Both the position numbers and the translations under genes were made by a program. A model generated the notes under the pieces. The model was not told the origin of the DNA. It saw only the letters and a program-made list of their open reading frames with translations, and made no database searches. Shown here piece by piece: positions 27,969 to 38,963 of a stretch of DNA of 64,000 nucleotides. The stretch comes from Nostoc sp. PCC 7107 (GTDB lineage Bacteria > Cyanobacteriota > Cyanobacteriia > Cyanobacteriales > Nostocaceae), in contig NC_019676.1 of NCBI RefSeq assembly GCF_000316625.1, positions 731,001 to 795,000 of the forward strand. Reading direction: 5' to 3'. How positions within the stretch are numbered: the stretch's first letter is position 1; every line of letters starts with the position of its first letter.

Positions 27969-28646
27969 TCAGACTAAACCTGATCGCAGTGCAACTACAG
28001 CTGCTTGAACGCGATCATCAACTGCTAGTTTGTTCATAATCCCGCGTACATGGGTTTTGACGGTGTTGGGACTCAGATAAAGTCTTTCGGCGATTTCTGG
28101 GTTACTCAAACCGTCTACCATCAGTTTTAAAACTTCTAACTCTCTTGTGGATAAGTTAGCGGTGTTTCCCGGCGTTGTGGGAGGTTTGAGGTTGTCAATT
28201 ACCCGCCTCGCGATTTGCGGATCTAAATAAGTCGCACCATCAACAGCAGCTGCGATCGCCTTTAACAGTCTTTCTACACTCGCACCTTTGATACAATAAG
28301 CATCAGCACCACTTGATAATGCGGCAATCACTTCAGTCTCGGTGGTGTGAGATGTCAACATGACGACATGGGTTTCTGGTAATGCGGCTTTAATTTGCTG
28401 TGTGGCTGCGATTCCATCTAGACGAGGTAAACCAATATCCATCACTACCAAATCTGGCTTTAATTTTAAGGCTGCTTGTACCCCTAAATAACCATCTTCT
28501 GCTTGACCGACAATTTCTAAATGAGGTTGCGCCATCAATGACTGTTCTAGTCCCAGTTGCATCATTGGGTCATCTTCCACAATCAACACCCGTAACACAG
28601 GTGTATCAGTCGGTAGATTTAAAGGATGGCTAGAATTGGTAGACAT
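27969..28646 (-). CDS. NarL/LuxR-family response regulator
   Basis: 225 residues. The receiver domain (~18-135) has the acidic pair E24-D25-D26, phosphoacceptor D70 in VVMDIGLPRLDG, T in MLTSHTT, and K in YCIKGAS. The GerE/LuxR DNA-binding domain (~158-220) has LSTRELEVLKLMVDGLSNPEIAERLYLSPNTVKTHV. A transcription factor activated by phosphorylation. The preceding convergent sensor kinase is a plausible partner. It lies 69 bp from era across a heptamer-like repeat tract. Confidence 0.92.
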   Translation of the reverse strand: MSTNSSHPLNLPTDTPVLRVLIVEDDPMMQLGLEQSLMAQPHLEIVGQAEDGYLGVQAALKLKPDLVVMDIGLPRLDGIAATQQIKAALPETHVVMLTSHTTETEVIAALSSGADAYCIKGASVERLLKAIAAAVDGATYLDPQIARRVIDNLKPPTTPGNTANLSTRELEVLKLMVDGLSNPEIAERLYLSPNTVKTHVRGIMNKLAVDDRVQAAVVALRSGLV

Positions 28647-28662
28647 TTTTTCATATAGTCAA

Positions 28663-28713
28663 GAACCAAGAGTCAAGTGTCAAAAGTCCAATAACTTTTG
28701 ACTTTTGACTTTT
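28663..28713. repeat. Heptamer-like AGTCAA/TTTGACT repeat tract
   Basis: GAGTCAAGTGTCAAAAGTCC on one side and CTTTTGACTTTTGACTTTT on the other form an imperfect inverted, tandemly repeated spacer between the response regulator and era. On the minus strand the pattern follows era's stop closely. Confidence 0.55.
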
Positions 28714-28715
28714 CT

Positions 28716-29672
28716 CTATTCTTCCACGCGATAGCCAAACTCTGCCAAACTTAAGCGAGATTGTCGCCATTTTGGCTGGACTTTGACGAAAAGTTCCAGG
28801 TATACTTTGCCAGAGATGAGTTTTTGGATTTGTTCGCGGGCTGTACTGCCAATGGCTTTGAGCATTGAGCCGCCTTTACCAATTAAAATACCTTTTTGGG
28901 AATCACGCTCGACGTGAATGGTAGCCAGGACACGAGTAATAGTTGCTGTTTCTTCTACTTTATCAATAGCGATCGCCACAGAATGCGGCACTTCTTCACG
29001 GGTTAATAACAAAATTTGTTCCCGAATTAACTCGCCCATAATAAAACGTTCTGGTTGGTCTGTTACCAAGTCAGGGGGATAGTATAAGGGGCCAGTTTCT
29101 AAATTATCAATGAGTAATTGTTGCAGTTCGGGTAATCCTATACTAGTCTTGGCGGAAAATTTGACTGTCGGCCATTGATTAGCTTCACCTAGCTGCTGGT
29201 AGCTTTCATCGATAAACTGGGAATTCTCTGGTTGTTGGTCGGTTTTATTTAGTCCCACAATTACGGGTGTGTGGCTGTTAGTGAGTAACTCCGCAATATA
29301 GCGATCGCCAGCACCACAAGCTGCTGTACTATCAACTACAAACAGCACCACATCTACTGATTCAATGGCCAGTTTGGCATTCCGTACCAATACTTCCCCC
29401 AATTGATGATGGGGTTTATGAATTCCCGGTGTATCGACGAAAATTATCTGTGCTTCTGTCGTTGTTAAAATTCCGCGCAAACGGTTACGTGTCGTTTGGG
29501 CTACTGGTGATGTAATAGCAATTTTTTGACCTACTAATTGATTCATCAAAGTAGATTTACCGACATTTGGACGACCAATAATGCCGATAAACCCCGATTT
29601 GTATTCAGGAGGAGCTTGAGGAATTAATACTTCTCCTGAAAAAGAGAAGACGTGATTATCAATACTAGTCAC
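28716..29672 (-). CDS. era: GTPase Era
   Basis: Ribosome-assembly GTPase that binds the 3' end of 16S rRNA. G1 is GRPNVGKST at 33-41, G3 DTPGIHKPHH near 80-89, G4 NKTD near 146-149, and the C-terminal KH domain (~220-310) has the GKGGSMLKAIGS loop and KVQPKWRQ. Length 318 is slightly longer than typical because of an N-terminal extension of about 20 residues. Essential housekeeping gene. Confidence 0.97.
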   Translation of the reverse strand: MTSIDNHVFSFSGEVLIPQAPPEYKSGFIGIIGRPNVGKSTLMNQLVGQKIAITSPVAQTTRNRLRGILTTTEAQIIFVDTPGIHKPHHQLGEVLVRNAKLAIESVDVVLFVVDSTAACGAGDRYIAELLTNSHTPVIVGLNKTDQQPENSQFIDESYQQLGEANQWPTVKFSAKTSIGLPELQQLLIDNLETGPLYYPPDLVTDQPERFIMGELIREQILLLTREEVPHSVAIAIDKVEETATITRVLATIHVERDSQKGILIGKGGSMLKAIGSTAREQIQKLISGKVYLELFVKVQPKWRQSRLSLAEFGYRVEE

Positions 29673-29987
29673 CTTTTACTCCACCTTCAGATTTTATAGA
29701 TGAGATAAGTTAGTTCTGGGTTCAAACGCACAACAAACATATATTCACCCTGGAATTTTCGGGGTTTGTCATTGTTTCAGTTTAATCTACTACTAGAGAT
29801 ATTTGGCTACAAATATCTCTAAGATAGATGCTAAGAGCTAACAAACATCATGTTATCTCTCTTCCATACAGTTGTGTTACATTAAAGCGGCAATTGTAAT
29901 TTTTCTAACAATTTTCTTTTATTCTTAGTTTAAAACTAAATTCTTACTCTGCTGAAGATTAAAAATTTAGATGATATTTTTTGATCC
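29673..29987. other. Intergenic region with a perfect hairpin
   Basis: AGAGATATTTG (29795-29805) and CAAATATCTCT (29810-29820) form an 11-bp perfect stem with a 4-nt loop. It lies downstream of the M48-like operon's last gene and upstream of era (both minus strand). It has no T-tract on the minus strand, so it may be a regulatory or recognition site instead of a terminator. Confidence 0.5.
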
Positions 29988-30893
29988 TTACCAAGAAGAC
30001 ATAAATTGCCAATCTTCAGAATCTCCAGCAACAGATTCTGAAGAACTTTCTATTTGATCTAAATTTTCTGCTTGCATAAACTTGTCATACTCTCCAGAAT
30101 CAACCCACTTCAACAATTCACAAGCTCGCATCACAGACCAAGGAAAGCGGTATTCCATAAAACTTAAAATCTTCGTGAATTGATCCAAGTTATCAAGGCT
30201 GATAGTTGAAAATTCTCGCGCCTGAGTTTGAAAATCAGCAATGGTATCTGCATTTACATATTCGGATGGTAAACCTGCCAATTTCATTAGTGCGGTGATG
30301 GCAACACTAATATCTTGACACGCTAATAAACCCACGCGATCGCCAGTGAATTTTGACATCATCATCCAATTAGCTAAAGCTACTTCTATTCCACTAGCTG
30401 CCAAGCCTCCCAAACCAAAAGTTGTACTGTTAATGATATTTTTCAACAGTGGCATAACATTTGCCATTTGCTGATAAGCAATATATTGACCTTTAATGCG
30501 GGCAATTTCACACCCAAACGCAAACAATAATTCGTCGTGTGAATACCATTCCATCGCTTCTAAATTCGCACTGACCATTGACTTTTCCACACCAACAGCA
30601 TTAGTTTGAATATGTCCTGTACCACGAAATAAGTAAAGTTCTGGCTTTGGTGTTAGATCAAGAATTTGGCAACTTTCTGTAAACGCATCATCTAATTTCG
30701 GGAAATTTTGCGATGTTACGCGAAATTCACCGCCAATAATTTGCATTCTGAGTAAACGGTCAATGCCATACTCATTCACCTTTTTTAACAATAACGGCAA
30801 CCCTGGCATTTTATTTAAATTAGCTAATGCTTTTTGATCAAAGGGATGCTGAAGTTTGACTGTGTTGAGACCAAGAAATACTCTTCTTTCCAT
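29988..30893 (-). CDS. M48-peptidase-like protein without zinc ligands
   Basis: 301 residues from ATG 30893 (a TTG lies 3 codons earlier). The sequence follows the cytoplasmic/membrane M48 (HtpX/Ste24-like) family of cyanobacteria: NAVGVEKSMV, ELLFAFGCEIARIKGQY, and KFTGDRVGLLACQD. The catalytic HExxH is replaced by CEIAR (residues 128-132), and the third ligand glutamate of the 'SExTADRAGL' signature is a lysine (K181). It should therefore not bind zinc or cleave peptides in the usual way. Last gene of a tight minus-strand trio with a DUF2358 protein and a GHL10 hydrolase; spacers are 33 and 12 bp. Confidence 0.75.
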   Translation of the reverse strand: MERRVFLGLNTVKLQHPFDQKALANLNKMPGLPLLLKKVNEYGIDRLLRMQIIGGEFRVTSQNFPKLDDAFTESCQILDLTPKPELYLFRGTGHIQTNAVGVEKSMVSANLEAMEWYSHDELLFAFGCEIARIKGQYIAYQQMANVMPLLKNIINSTTFGLGGLAASGIEVALANWMMMSKFTGDRVGLLACQDISVAITALMKLAGLPSEYVNADTIADFQTQAREFSTISLDNLDQFTKILSFMEYRFPWSVMRACELLKWVDSGEYDKFMQAENLDQIESSSESVAGDSEDWQFMSSW

Positions 30894-30926
30894 TATTTGC
30901 AATGCTTAATTCGTAATTAACAAAAT

Positions 30927-31346
30927 TTATCCTTTTTGGATAAATTGCTTTAAAATCTCTCCTGGCTTTCTATCCCAGGTATCAATATGTTCATATATCA
31001 AATTATCTGAGTTGAATTTGTAAGTTGAATAACCATTAAAAAATATCTTAGCTTGCCAAGGTACACGTAACACACCACGCACTGTCCATTTAGCTAAAAT
31101 AGTGTTTTCTGCTGATTGATAAACTTCATGTAAATCAAAAGCAATTTGGCTAAAAAATAATTGGGCGTGAAATCGCAATGTCCAAAAAATGATGCGATAG
31201 TTGAATTTATATTTAAACTTATTTACCGGGTCTTGAAAATAAATATCCTGTGTATATATGTTGTATGAAATATCTTTTTCAAAGAGTGTCGGTAAATCTT
31301 GTTTGAGAATTTCAATTACCTGTTTTATCTGTAAAATATCTGCCAT
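30927..31346 (-). CDS. DUF2358 domain protein
   Basis: 139 residues with an NTF2/SnoaL-like alpha+beta look: an N-terminal helix (IEILKQDLPTLFEKDISYNIYT), a YFQDPVNKFKYKF segment and later strands ending IYEHIDTWDRKPGEILKQF. The pattern matches DUF2358, found in cyanobacteria and plant plastids, with no established function. Middle gene of the minus-strand trio. Confidence 0.78.
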   Translation of the reverse strand: MADILQIKQVIEILKQDLPTLFEKDISYNIYTQDIYFQDPVNKFKYKFNYRIIFWTLRFHAQLFFSQIAFDLHEVYQSAENTILAKWTVRGVLRVPWQAKIFFNGYSTYKFNSDNLIYEHIDTWDRKPGEILKQFIQKG

Positions 31347-31358
31347 ACTCCCTGTCCT

Positions 31359-32507
31359 CTAAAGAAGATTTTTCCAGAATCTCTTGATTCTCTGCCAAAA
31401 AGACAGAGAATTACTCTTGCTGGTTTGCTGTAAATCAGCCAAAGTCGGAAACGCCGCAGGTTTAGCATACAGTCCATTTTGCAAAACTTGAGCAAGAGCA
31501 TTGTTATTTTCTCGCAAACCTTCGTAAAAAAAGCAGACTTCGCCAGAAATTCCTAGTCGGCGGTTGTAGGCGATCGCCTGCACAAGATATTCTGGGCTGA
31601 TGGAGTAACTACCAAGCTTGATCAAAATTCCCGGTGCTAATTTGGGCAGAGTTGCATCAGTAAACTGACACCTTGCCAGTTGGTTGGCGATCGCTTTATA
31701 ACTATGAAAGTCACGGCGATATATCTGCGGGTGAATGATATCCACAATACCCAGCTTCAACCATGTAGCCGAGTCTTGCAGATATTCTCGCAATCCCCAA
31801 TCATCAATATTGGGTGCCATCGACACTAACAACCGAGAATTAATTCTTTTGACTTCACCATATAAACGTGCTAAAAAATCGGTCAAAATATCAGCACGCC
31901 ACTGTAACCATTGTCTATCTTGATAGTTTTTGGGTGGAAGATGGCCAAATTGCTGTTGATAACGGGCAGTAGTTAAGGGATCATACCCTCCTTCTGATGG
32001 TAAAGCCGGAAAGCGATCGTCTCCTTGAATCCCATCCACATCATAGTTTTTCACCACTTCCAAAACCAAGTTCAACATAAAATCTTGCACCTGGGGATGA
32101 AAAGCATTCATCCACTCAAAGCCATTTTTCTGTAACAAATTCCCCTGACAATCACGCGCCGCCCATTCTGGTTTTTGCTGTAATAGCATTCCGCCATTCA
32201 AGTTATAAGAACTTGCAAAGCCATATTCAAACCAAGGGATAACTTTTAACCCTACTCGTCGCGCCTCAGCTATTACTTCCGCTAAAGGGTCACGACCAAC
32301 AGACATTGGGTCAATCTCCACCCCGAAAGTTTGCTTCATAGTTTGACTAGGGTACATAGTCACGGCTTTATTCCAAACCACAGGGAACACCACATTAAAT
32401 CCTGTCTCCGCCAACAAGTCCATTGCTTGTGCAATACGTTGCTTTGACCGAAAAACTTTGCTATCTGTAGTTGTCAGCCAGACACCGCGAATCTCAATTG
32501 GTTTCAT
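31359..32507 (-). CDS. GHL10/DUF187 glycoside hydrolase-like protein
   Basis: 382 residues; TIM-barrel family often annotated 'glycoside hydrolase family 10-like' or DUF187. Typical points: IEIRGVWLTTTDSKVF at the start, VFPVVWNKAVTMYPS (~40-54), the acidic YDVDGIQGDDRF (~134-145), VSMAPNIDDWGL (~230-241) and DIIHPQIYRRD (~257-267). Candidate catalytic acids are D140-D144. No signal peptide seen. First gene of the trio, so the promoter should lie between it and the divergent alpha/beta hydrolase. A role in glucan or cell-envelope turnover is inference. Confidence 0.83.
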   Translation of the reverse strand: MKPIEIRGVWLTTTDSKVFRSKQRIAQAMDLLAETGFNVVFPVVWNKAVTMYPSQTMKQTFGVEIDPMSVGRDPLAEVIAEARRVGLKVIPWFEYGFASSYNLNGGMLLQQKPEWAARDCQGNLLQKNGFEWMNAFHPQVQDFMLNLVLEVVKNYDVDGIQGDDRFPALPSEGGYDPLTTARYQQQFGHLPPKNYQDRQWLQWRADILTDFLARLYGEVKRINSRLLVSMAPNIDDWGLREYLQDSATWLKLGIVDIIHPQIYRRDFHSYKAIANQLARCQFTDATLPKLAPGILIKLGSYSISPEYLVQAIAYNRRLGISGEVCFFYEGLRENNNALAQVLQNGLYAKPAAFPTLADLQQTSKSNSLSFWQRIKRFWKNLL

Positions 32508-32671
32508 AGCTTTTAGGGGAGTATGAAGGATGAAATGTCCACTTCATACTTCATATAAAAATTCTCTGACATTACTACTACCTCAAAAACTGCCCTTTAA
32601 TAGATGTTTGCTCTAGGCAGGTGGTACATAATTCTACAAAAGTTAGGCTACTTCTAGATTAAATACAACAG

Positions 32672-33535
32672 ATGTCGGAAATAAAAAATTCTTGGGAACA
32701 CAAGTATATAACGACTAACGGTGTCAAGCTACACTATGTCACCCAAGGAACAGGCCCTTTAATGCTGATGTTACATGGGTTTCCTGAATTTTGGTATTCT
32801 TGGCGGCATCAAATACCAGAATTTGCTGAAAATTTTCAAGTGGTTGCGCTGGATTTGCGTGGTTATAACGATAGTGAAAAACCACAAGAGCAATCAGCTT
32901 ATATTATGGATGAATTTATCAAAGACGTTGAGGGAGTAATTAAAGGTTTAGGTCACGAAAAATGCGTTTTATTGGGGCATGATTGGGGAGGTGCGATCGC
33001 TTGGTGTTTTGCTTATGCCCACCCAGAAATGTTAGAGAAACTAATCATACTTAACTTACCGCATCCAGCTAAATTTGCTCAAGGATTATCAACTCCTCAA
33101 CAGTTAATGCGTAGCTGGTATATGTTCTTATTTCAACTGCCAGTTATTCCCGAATTCTTGTTACAAGCTTTTGACTATCAACCAATTGCCCAGGCTATTC
33201 AAGGCACAGCTGTTAATAAAAATGCGTTCACTGCATCTGACCTAGAAGCTTATAAAAAAGCTGCGGCTAAATCTGGTGCTTTAACTGCAATGCTTAACTA
33301 CTACCGCAACATATTTTCCCACTTTTTACCCAACAAAAATTGGGGAATTTTAGATGTACCTACACTGTTGATTTGGGGCGAAAATGATACAGCCCTTGGC
33401 AAAGAACTTACTTATGGCACAGATGTCTATGTTAGCAACTTGCAAATTCAGTATATTCCTAATTGTGGGCATTGGGTACAGCAAGAAGAACCTCAGTTAG
33501 TTAATCAATATATAAGTGAATTTACTGTAACCTAG
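32672..33535 (+). CDS. Alpha/beta hydrolase, epoxide-hydrolase-like
   Basis: 287 residues. HGFPEFWYSW (~36-45) is the oxyanion-hole HGxP motif, and the nucleophile aspartate sits in LLGHDWGGAIAW (~103-114, D107). The acid D in WGENDTALG and H in GHWVQQEEP complete the triad. Tyrosines in the cap region (~150 and ~215-240) would activate the epoxide oxygen. This motif set indicates epoxide hydrolase or haloalkane dehalogenase relatives; the first is more likely. Confidence 0.87.
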   Translation: MSEIKNSWEHKYITTNGVKLHYVTQGTGPLMLMLHGFPEFWYSWRHQIPEFAENFQVVALDLRGYNDSEKPQEQSAYIMDEFIKDVEGVIKGLGHEKCVLLGHDWGGAIAWCFAYAHPEMLEKLIILNLPHPAKFAQGLSTPQQLMRSWYMFLFQLPVIPEFLLQAFDYQPIAQAIQGTAVNKNAFTASDLEAYKKAAAKSGALTAMLNYYRNIFSHFLPNKNWGILDVPTLLIWGENDTALGKELTYGTDVYVSNLQIQYIPNCGHWVQQEEPQLVNQYISEFTVT

Positions 33536-33845
33536 TCTACTTTTGACGCAATTACTTAGTATTGATTAGTCAGAAAAAAATTCTGGTTAAGAACTAATGA
33601 CAAATAAAAATAAATACTTGAATTTCTTAAAAAGATTTAACAAGATGAAAATAGGCCATTCTCTGGAGAGTTTTTCCCTACAAACAGCCCAAAACCAGCC
33701 TCAATACTCTTTTTGTGCTGTCTACAAAACTATTAAATATCACCTGCATTTTGTGAGTTAAATCAACATCGTCTATAAATTTAGTGAGATAATAGAATCG
33801 TGAGGAAAAGAACGGATGTTACTTCAACAAAAAGGGGAAAGATTT

Positions 33846-34307
33846 ATGAAACTTAAGCTATTTGCAGCTGTAGCCTTAGCAGCAACTCCCCTCATTTTTG
33901 CAAGCTCTGTGAAAGCAGGTAATTCGCAAGATTTACAAAGACTTATATCTACTGGGGAATGTCAGCGGTGTAATCTAGTCGGAGTTGACCTCAGTGGCGC
34001 TCATTTAATTGGCGCAGATTTGCGTGGTGCTAACCTTTCTCAAGCTAATCTTGCAGGCGCTAACCTAGAAGGAGCAGATTTCACCAACGCTAATCTCAAA
34101 GGCGCTAACCTAGCTGCAACTTTTGTTACCAACGTTAATTTCAAAAAAGCCAATCTTAACGGTGTTAATTTTAGCCGCGCTCAGATTATCGACTCAAACG
34201 TATATGGTGCATCAATGGATAATCTGAATATTACTGATGCAGAGATTTTCAACACTGGTATTGGTGTTGGTGGTGAAGAAGGCGCACAAATGCCAGATTG
34301 GGACTAG
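33846..34307 (+). CDS. Secreted pentapeptide-repeat protein
   Basis: 153 residues from ATG 33846, which has a strong GGGGAAAG site 5-12 bases upstream; an earlier in-frame ATG at 33816 is less likely. A signal peptide (~1-25, ending SVKAG) leads to a CQRCN pair and then about a dozen A(D/N)LxG-type pentapeptides (~45-125), which fold into a right-handed quadrilateral helix. Export to the periplasm or thylakoid lumen is predicted. Function unknown. Confidence 0.85.
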   Translation: MKLKLFAAVALAATPLIFASSVKAGNSQDLQRLISTGECQRCNLVGVDLSGAHLIGADLRGANLSQANLAGANLEGADFTNANLKGANLAATFVTNVNFKKANLNGVNFSRAQIIDSNVYGASMDNLNITDAEIFNTGIGVGGEEGAQMPDWD

Positions 34308-34404
34308 TTCCGCAAGGCGGAAGTCAAAATAAACACTCTTGTTTGAGTTTTGAGGCTCTTTATCAGGGTGTAGGGGTAGACACACATCTTGCAGCAAGCG
34401 CCAA

Positions 34405-34508
34405 CGAATAGAATTCGTGGCTATACAAACTAAGTCCGCCTGCGCGGACTAACACAACATCAAGGTTTTGGAACCCGCACAGGCGGGTTTTGCTCGTTTA
34501 GCTGCGAC
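34405..34508. repeat. Palindromic dispersed repeat, copy 2
   Basis: Begins with the palindrome CGAATAGAATTCG, then GGCTATACAAAC as in copy 1, AGTCCGCctGCGCGGACT, and AACCCGCacagGCGGGTT. It lies in the gap between the pentapeptide gene and the amidase. Confidence 0.75.
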
Positions 34509-34606
34509 TTTGGTGGCTGGGACAAGATTATGAGTAGAGGATAAAATTTGAGGGAGCAAAGTTGACCAAGCCCTTACAGGGCGGGAACGGGGAACTTTTA
34601 ATCCAT

Positions 34607-34693
34607 CATTACGAGCGATAGCGTTCCCATAGGGAAGTAATCCGCCCTGACGCGGGGATTGCTTCCCTACACTTCGTTTCGTTCGCAATGACA
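34607..34693. repeat. Inverted-repeat element of the CATTGCGAnCGAA type
   Basis: Ends ATTACGAGCGA and TCGTTCGCAATGAC are inverted relatives. The interior has GGGAAGTAATCC and GGATTGCTTCCC halves that can pair. A related fragment, GTCATTGCGAGGAACGAAGC, occurs at about 45942-45961. A TGCGTAAGTCCT copy follows at about 34705-34716. Confidence 0.65.
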
Positions 34694-34733
34694 TTATCAG
34701 CGTTGCGTAAGTCCTAAAATTAAACAAAAATTA

Positions 34734-36563
34734 CTACTTAACGCTGTTAAACCACTCAACAATCCCCTCAGCTAAAACTTTGGCTAACTTTTGCTGTTCC
34801 TGGGGATTTGTGACCCATTCAAATTCATTAGGGTTACTCATAAAACCCAACTCCATTAGTATTGATGGTGCAGCGGCCGGGCGGGTGAGGGCGAGGTTAT
34901 TCCAAAACACACCGTAAGCAGGTCGATTGAGTTTTTTTACTAAATAGTTCTGCATGAATACCGCTAGATTATGGGCTTGGGGATGATACCAAAACATCCC
35001 AACTCCCTTGGTATTTTCCGCATCGCCATCATCAGGTAAAGAGTTGTAATGAATGGAAAGTGCGATCGCTGGTTTTTCTTGACTGATAATTGCTTGACGC
35101 TCTGGTAAAGAAACATCTTTGTCAGAGTCTCTTGTCATCACGACTGTTGCTCCAAGTTCTACCAAATTCTCGCGCAGCAACTTCGATACCGCCAAATTCA
35201 CATCTTTTTCCAGATATCCTGTCGGCCCAGCTGCACCAGATTCTTTACCTCCATGCCCCGGATCAAGTAGAATCTTGATACCAGATAAAGGCTTTCGTCT
35301 CCGATTTTCAATGGCAGGCGGATGGCGCAAAGCTAAAACCAGGGTCGTGCCTTCATATCTCAGCTGATATCCCCACTGTTGGGCTTTTTTGAGGTTAAAG
35401 GTGTATTGCACCTGTCCTGGAGCCAGCTGCTGCCAATCTAGGCGAGAAATTACCGGGTCATCATCCAAACGAATAGTGTCTGTTTGGGCAGTGGTGTTGT
35501 AAAGTGTCAAAGTGAAAGTTTGATCACTTTGCTGCACACTCACTGGCACAGGAAATTGTAAGGGAAAAACCATCTCTGTTGCACCAGAAAGCCGACGATA
35601 TCCGACACTGCGAATAATTGCCTGTGGCGGAACTGCCCCTGGTATGATCCGAGTTTCCTTACTATTAATCCAAGCACCATAATCCAAACGCAACCACTCA
35701 CCCTCTTTGCCTGTAACAGTAGCCTGTGTTCCTTTAGGCAGGGGTGTAAGCCGGGAGTAATCAGTACTAGGCCCGGTGCGGGCTACGCCTGCATCTACTA
35801 TCACCTCGGCAACGGGTAACTGTGCAGGAGAGAGAATTGCTATTTTGCCAGTTCCTGGTTGAGTAATTGTCTTACCATTCAGCGTCAGTTTAAACTGAGG
35901 TTGACCTAAATCTATCTCTTGATTGGCATCTGGGACAACAGCACCAGAAATGATGTTGTTACCGTAAATTAGGCTGAAGGATTGAGAATCAGGTTGTTGC
36001 ACCGTCGTGCAACCTGCATACTTGCCAGCAATCGACTGTGTTGTAGGTTGGTTTCTGCCGGTCAGGGCTGCCAAATTACTTGGTAGTTGCACTTGTTGGG
36101 GTTGTGGCGCTAGGGCAACAGTTTGATTAGCGAGGTTTACGGAGACGTTAGCATTAGATGGTGCAACTGCACTAAAACAAATTAGTTCCCCTGGTAGTCT
36201 GGCAATGTCTACTGTTGGAGTCAGAGAACCTGGAGCAAATTCTAACCCCTGCGGGACAACAGGCGTAGTTCTAAGCCTAGTTACTTTAATCTGAATGGTT
36301 TGATTTTTGTGACTTACTGTAAAAACATTTTCTCCCAACTGTAAAGGCAAACTAGGCGAAAAATGACCGGACTGACTACGCTTAACGACCTGACCATTAA
36401 TTAGGACTTGTCCATTAGTTGGTGCTGTACCCAGAAAAAATATTTTTTCCGTACTGGTTTGGTAGTTAGGTGGTGGAAAAACAACAATAAGAGATGAATC
36501 TGCCAATGCGACAGAGGAGGTAGTAATTAAACTGAAAACGACTAATCCGAAAATTCTTTTCAC
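34734..36563 (-). CDS. N-acetylmuramoyl-L-alanine amidase (AmiC-like)
   Basis: 609-residue periplasmic enzyme that cleaves the peptide from glycan in septal peptidoglycan. A signal peptide (~1-21) is followed by an Ig-like beta region (~30-95), an SH3-type domain (~245-310, with ARTGPSTDY and WLRLDYGAWI), an AMIN-like beta region (~320-415), and an Amidase_3 domain (~428-605). Zinc ligands and catalytic residues are visible: H in DPGHGGKESG, E in LEKDVNLAV, H in LSIHYNSL, and E in MELGFMSN. In filamentous cyanobacteria AmiC-type amidases drill nanopores between cells. Divergent from pyrG by 89 bp. Confidence 0.9.
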   Translation of the reverse strand: MKRIFGLVVFSLITTSSVALADSSLIVVFPPPNYQTSTEKIFFLGTAPTNGQVLINGQVVKRSQSGHFSPSLPLQLGENVFTVSHKNQTIQIKVTRLRTTPVVPQGLEFAPGSLTPTVDIARLPGELICFSAVAPSNANVSVNLANQTVALAPQPQQVQLPSNLAALTGRNQPTTQSIAGKYAGCTTVQQPDSQSFSLIYGNNIISGAVVPDANQEIDLGQPQFKLTLNGKTITQPGTGKIAILSPAQLPVAEVIVDAGVARTGPSTDYSRLTPLPKGTQATVTGKEGEWLRLDYGAWINSKETRIIPGAVPPQAIIRSVGYRRLSGATEMVFPLQFPVPVSVQQSDQTFTLTLYNTTAQTDTIRLDDDPVISRLDWQQLAPGQVQYTFNLKKAQQWGYQLRYEGTTLVLALRHPPAIENRRRKPLSGIKILLDPGHGGKESGAAGPTGYLEKDVNLAVSKLLRENLVELGATVVMTRDSDKDVSLPERQAIISQEKPAIALSIHYNSLPDDGDAENTKGVGMFWYHPQAHNLAVFMQNYLVKKLNRPAYGVFWNNLALTRPAAAPSILMELGFMSNPNEFEWVTNPQEQQKLAKVLAEGIVEWFNSVK

Positions 36564-36622
36564 AGCAAATCACAGAAGATTTCATGACAGTGCCTGTGGC
36601 ACAATTACGGGATGTATTTTGA

Positions 36623-38290
<1,668 letters not shown>

Positions 38291-38407
38291 CTTATTCAAA
38301 CTCAAACTTGAGCTTGAAATTCACCCAAACCAACATTGACTTAGGACTGACATATTTTGTTATACAGGGTTAGCATCATTTTTCCACATTGGACTTAAGG
38401 AGATGTT

Positions 38408-38830
38408 GTGCCGTACTGGATGAAAATCTTTTACGAGAGGAAAGAATATGTGATTAATTTTGACCGTGTAAATGCCTTTTGCTATGAAAAAAATGGCAGA
38501 GTTACCTTTTGGTTGCCCGATAGTGCGATTCCAATTGTAATTAATCCTCAAAATAACTTAGAAGACTATCAAAAAGTTCTCAAATATCTCGAACAAGTGA
38601 CTGATGTAGAACTAGACAGCGGTCACTGGGTGAAAATTATTGATGGCAAAAATGAATATGTCGTTAACCTCCATTGCATCAGTTCTTTTTGTCAAGAACC
38701 CAATGGGAGGATAACTTTTTGGTTGCCAGATGGCACTATCCCAATTATTATTAACCCCTCAAATAATCCAGATTCTTATCAAAAAGTTTTGCAGTTTGTC
38801 AAAAATACAACCGGATATTCTTTGTCGTAA
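38408..38830 (+). CDS. Small protein with two tandem repeats
   Basis: 140 residues starting at GTG 38408, supported by AAGGAG at 38397-38402 with a 5-base spacing. Residues ~4-66 and ~72-135 are two copies of one unit (W-x-KI; EYVINFDRVNAFCYEKNGRVTFW-like; LPDxxIPIxINPxNN; YQKVL). Each unit is predicted beta-rich with a terminal helix. Not recognised as a named family. It lies just upstream of a repeat element and the CHAT/AAA gene. Confidence 0.75.
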   Translation: MPYWMKIFYERKEYVINFDRVNAFCYEKNGRVTFWLPDSAIPIVINPQNNLEDYQKVLKYLEQVTDVELDSGHWVKIIDGKNEYVVNLHCISSFCQEPNGRITFWLPDGTIPIIINPSNNPDSYQKVLQFVKNTTGYSLS

Positions 38831-38875
38831 GCTTGATTTACCATCAAAAATTACTTCATTTTTACTACGTTTTGG

Positions 38876-38963
38876 GCGAATAGAATTCGCTACTACACCA
38901 ACAAAATCAGCCTGCGCGGACTAAGAGAAAATCAAGGATGGGAAACCCACACAGGTGGGTTTT
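38876..38963. repeat. Palindromic dispersed repeat, copy 3
   Basis: CGAATAGAATTCG, then GCCTGCGCGGAC and AACCCACACAGGTGGGTT, as in copies 1 and 2. Its right end runs into TTTATACTCAGCACTTTGCT (38961-38980), a 20-mer found again at 53951-53970. Confidence 0.75.

Noticed and set aside
26015-28646. Two-component operon
   Set aside because: The kinase and the NarL-type regulator are convergent, with stops one base apart, so they cannot share a transcript even though they may be partners.
34449-34727. Minus-strand frame of 92 residues
   Set aside because: It is a translation of the two dispersed repeats in this gap; similar false genes are common in such genomes.
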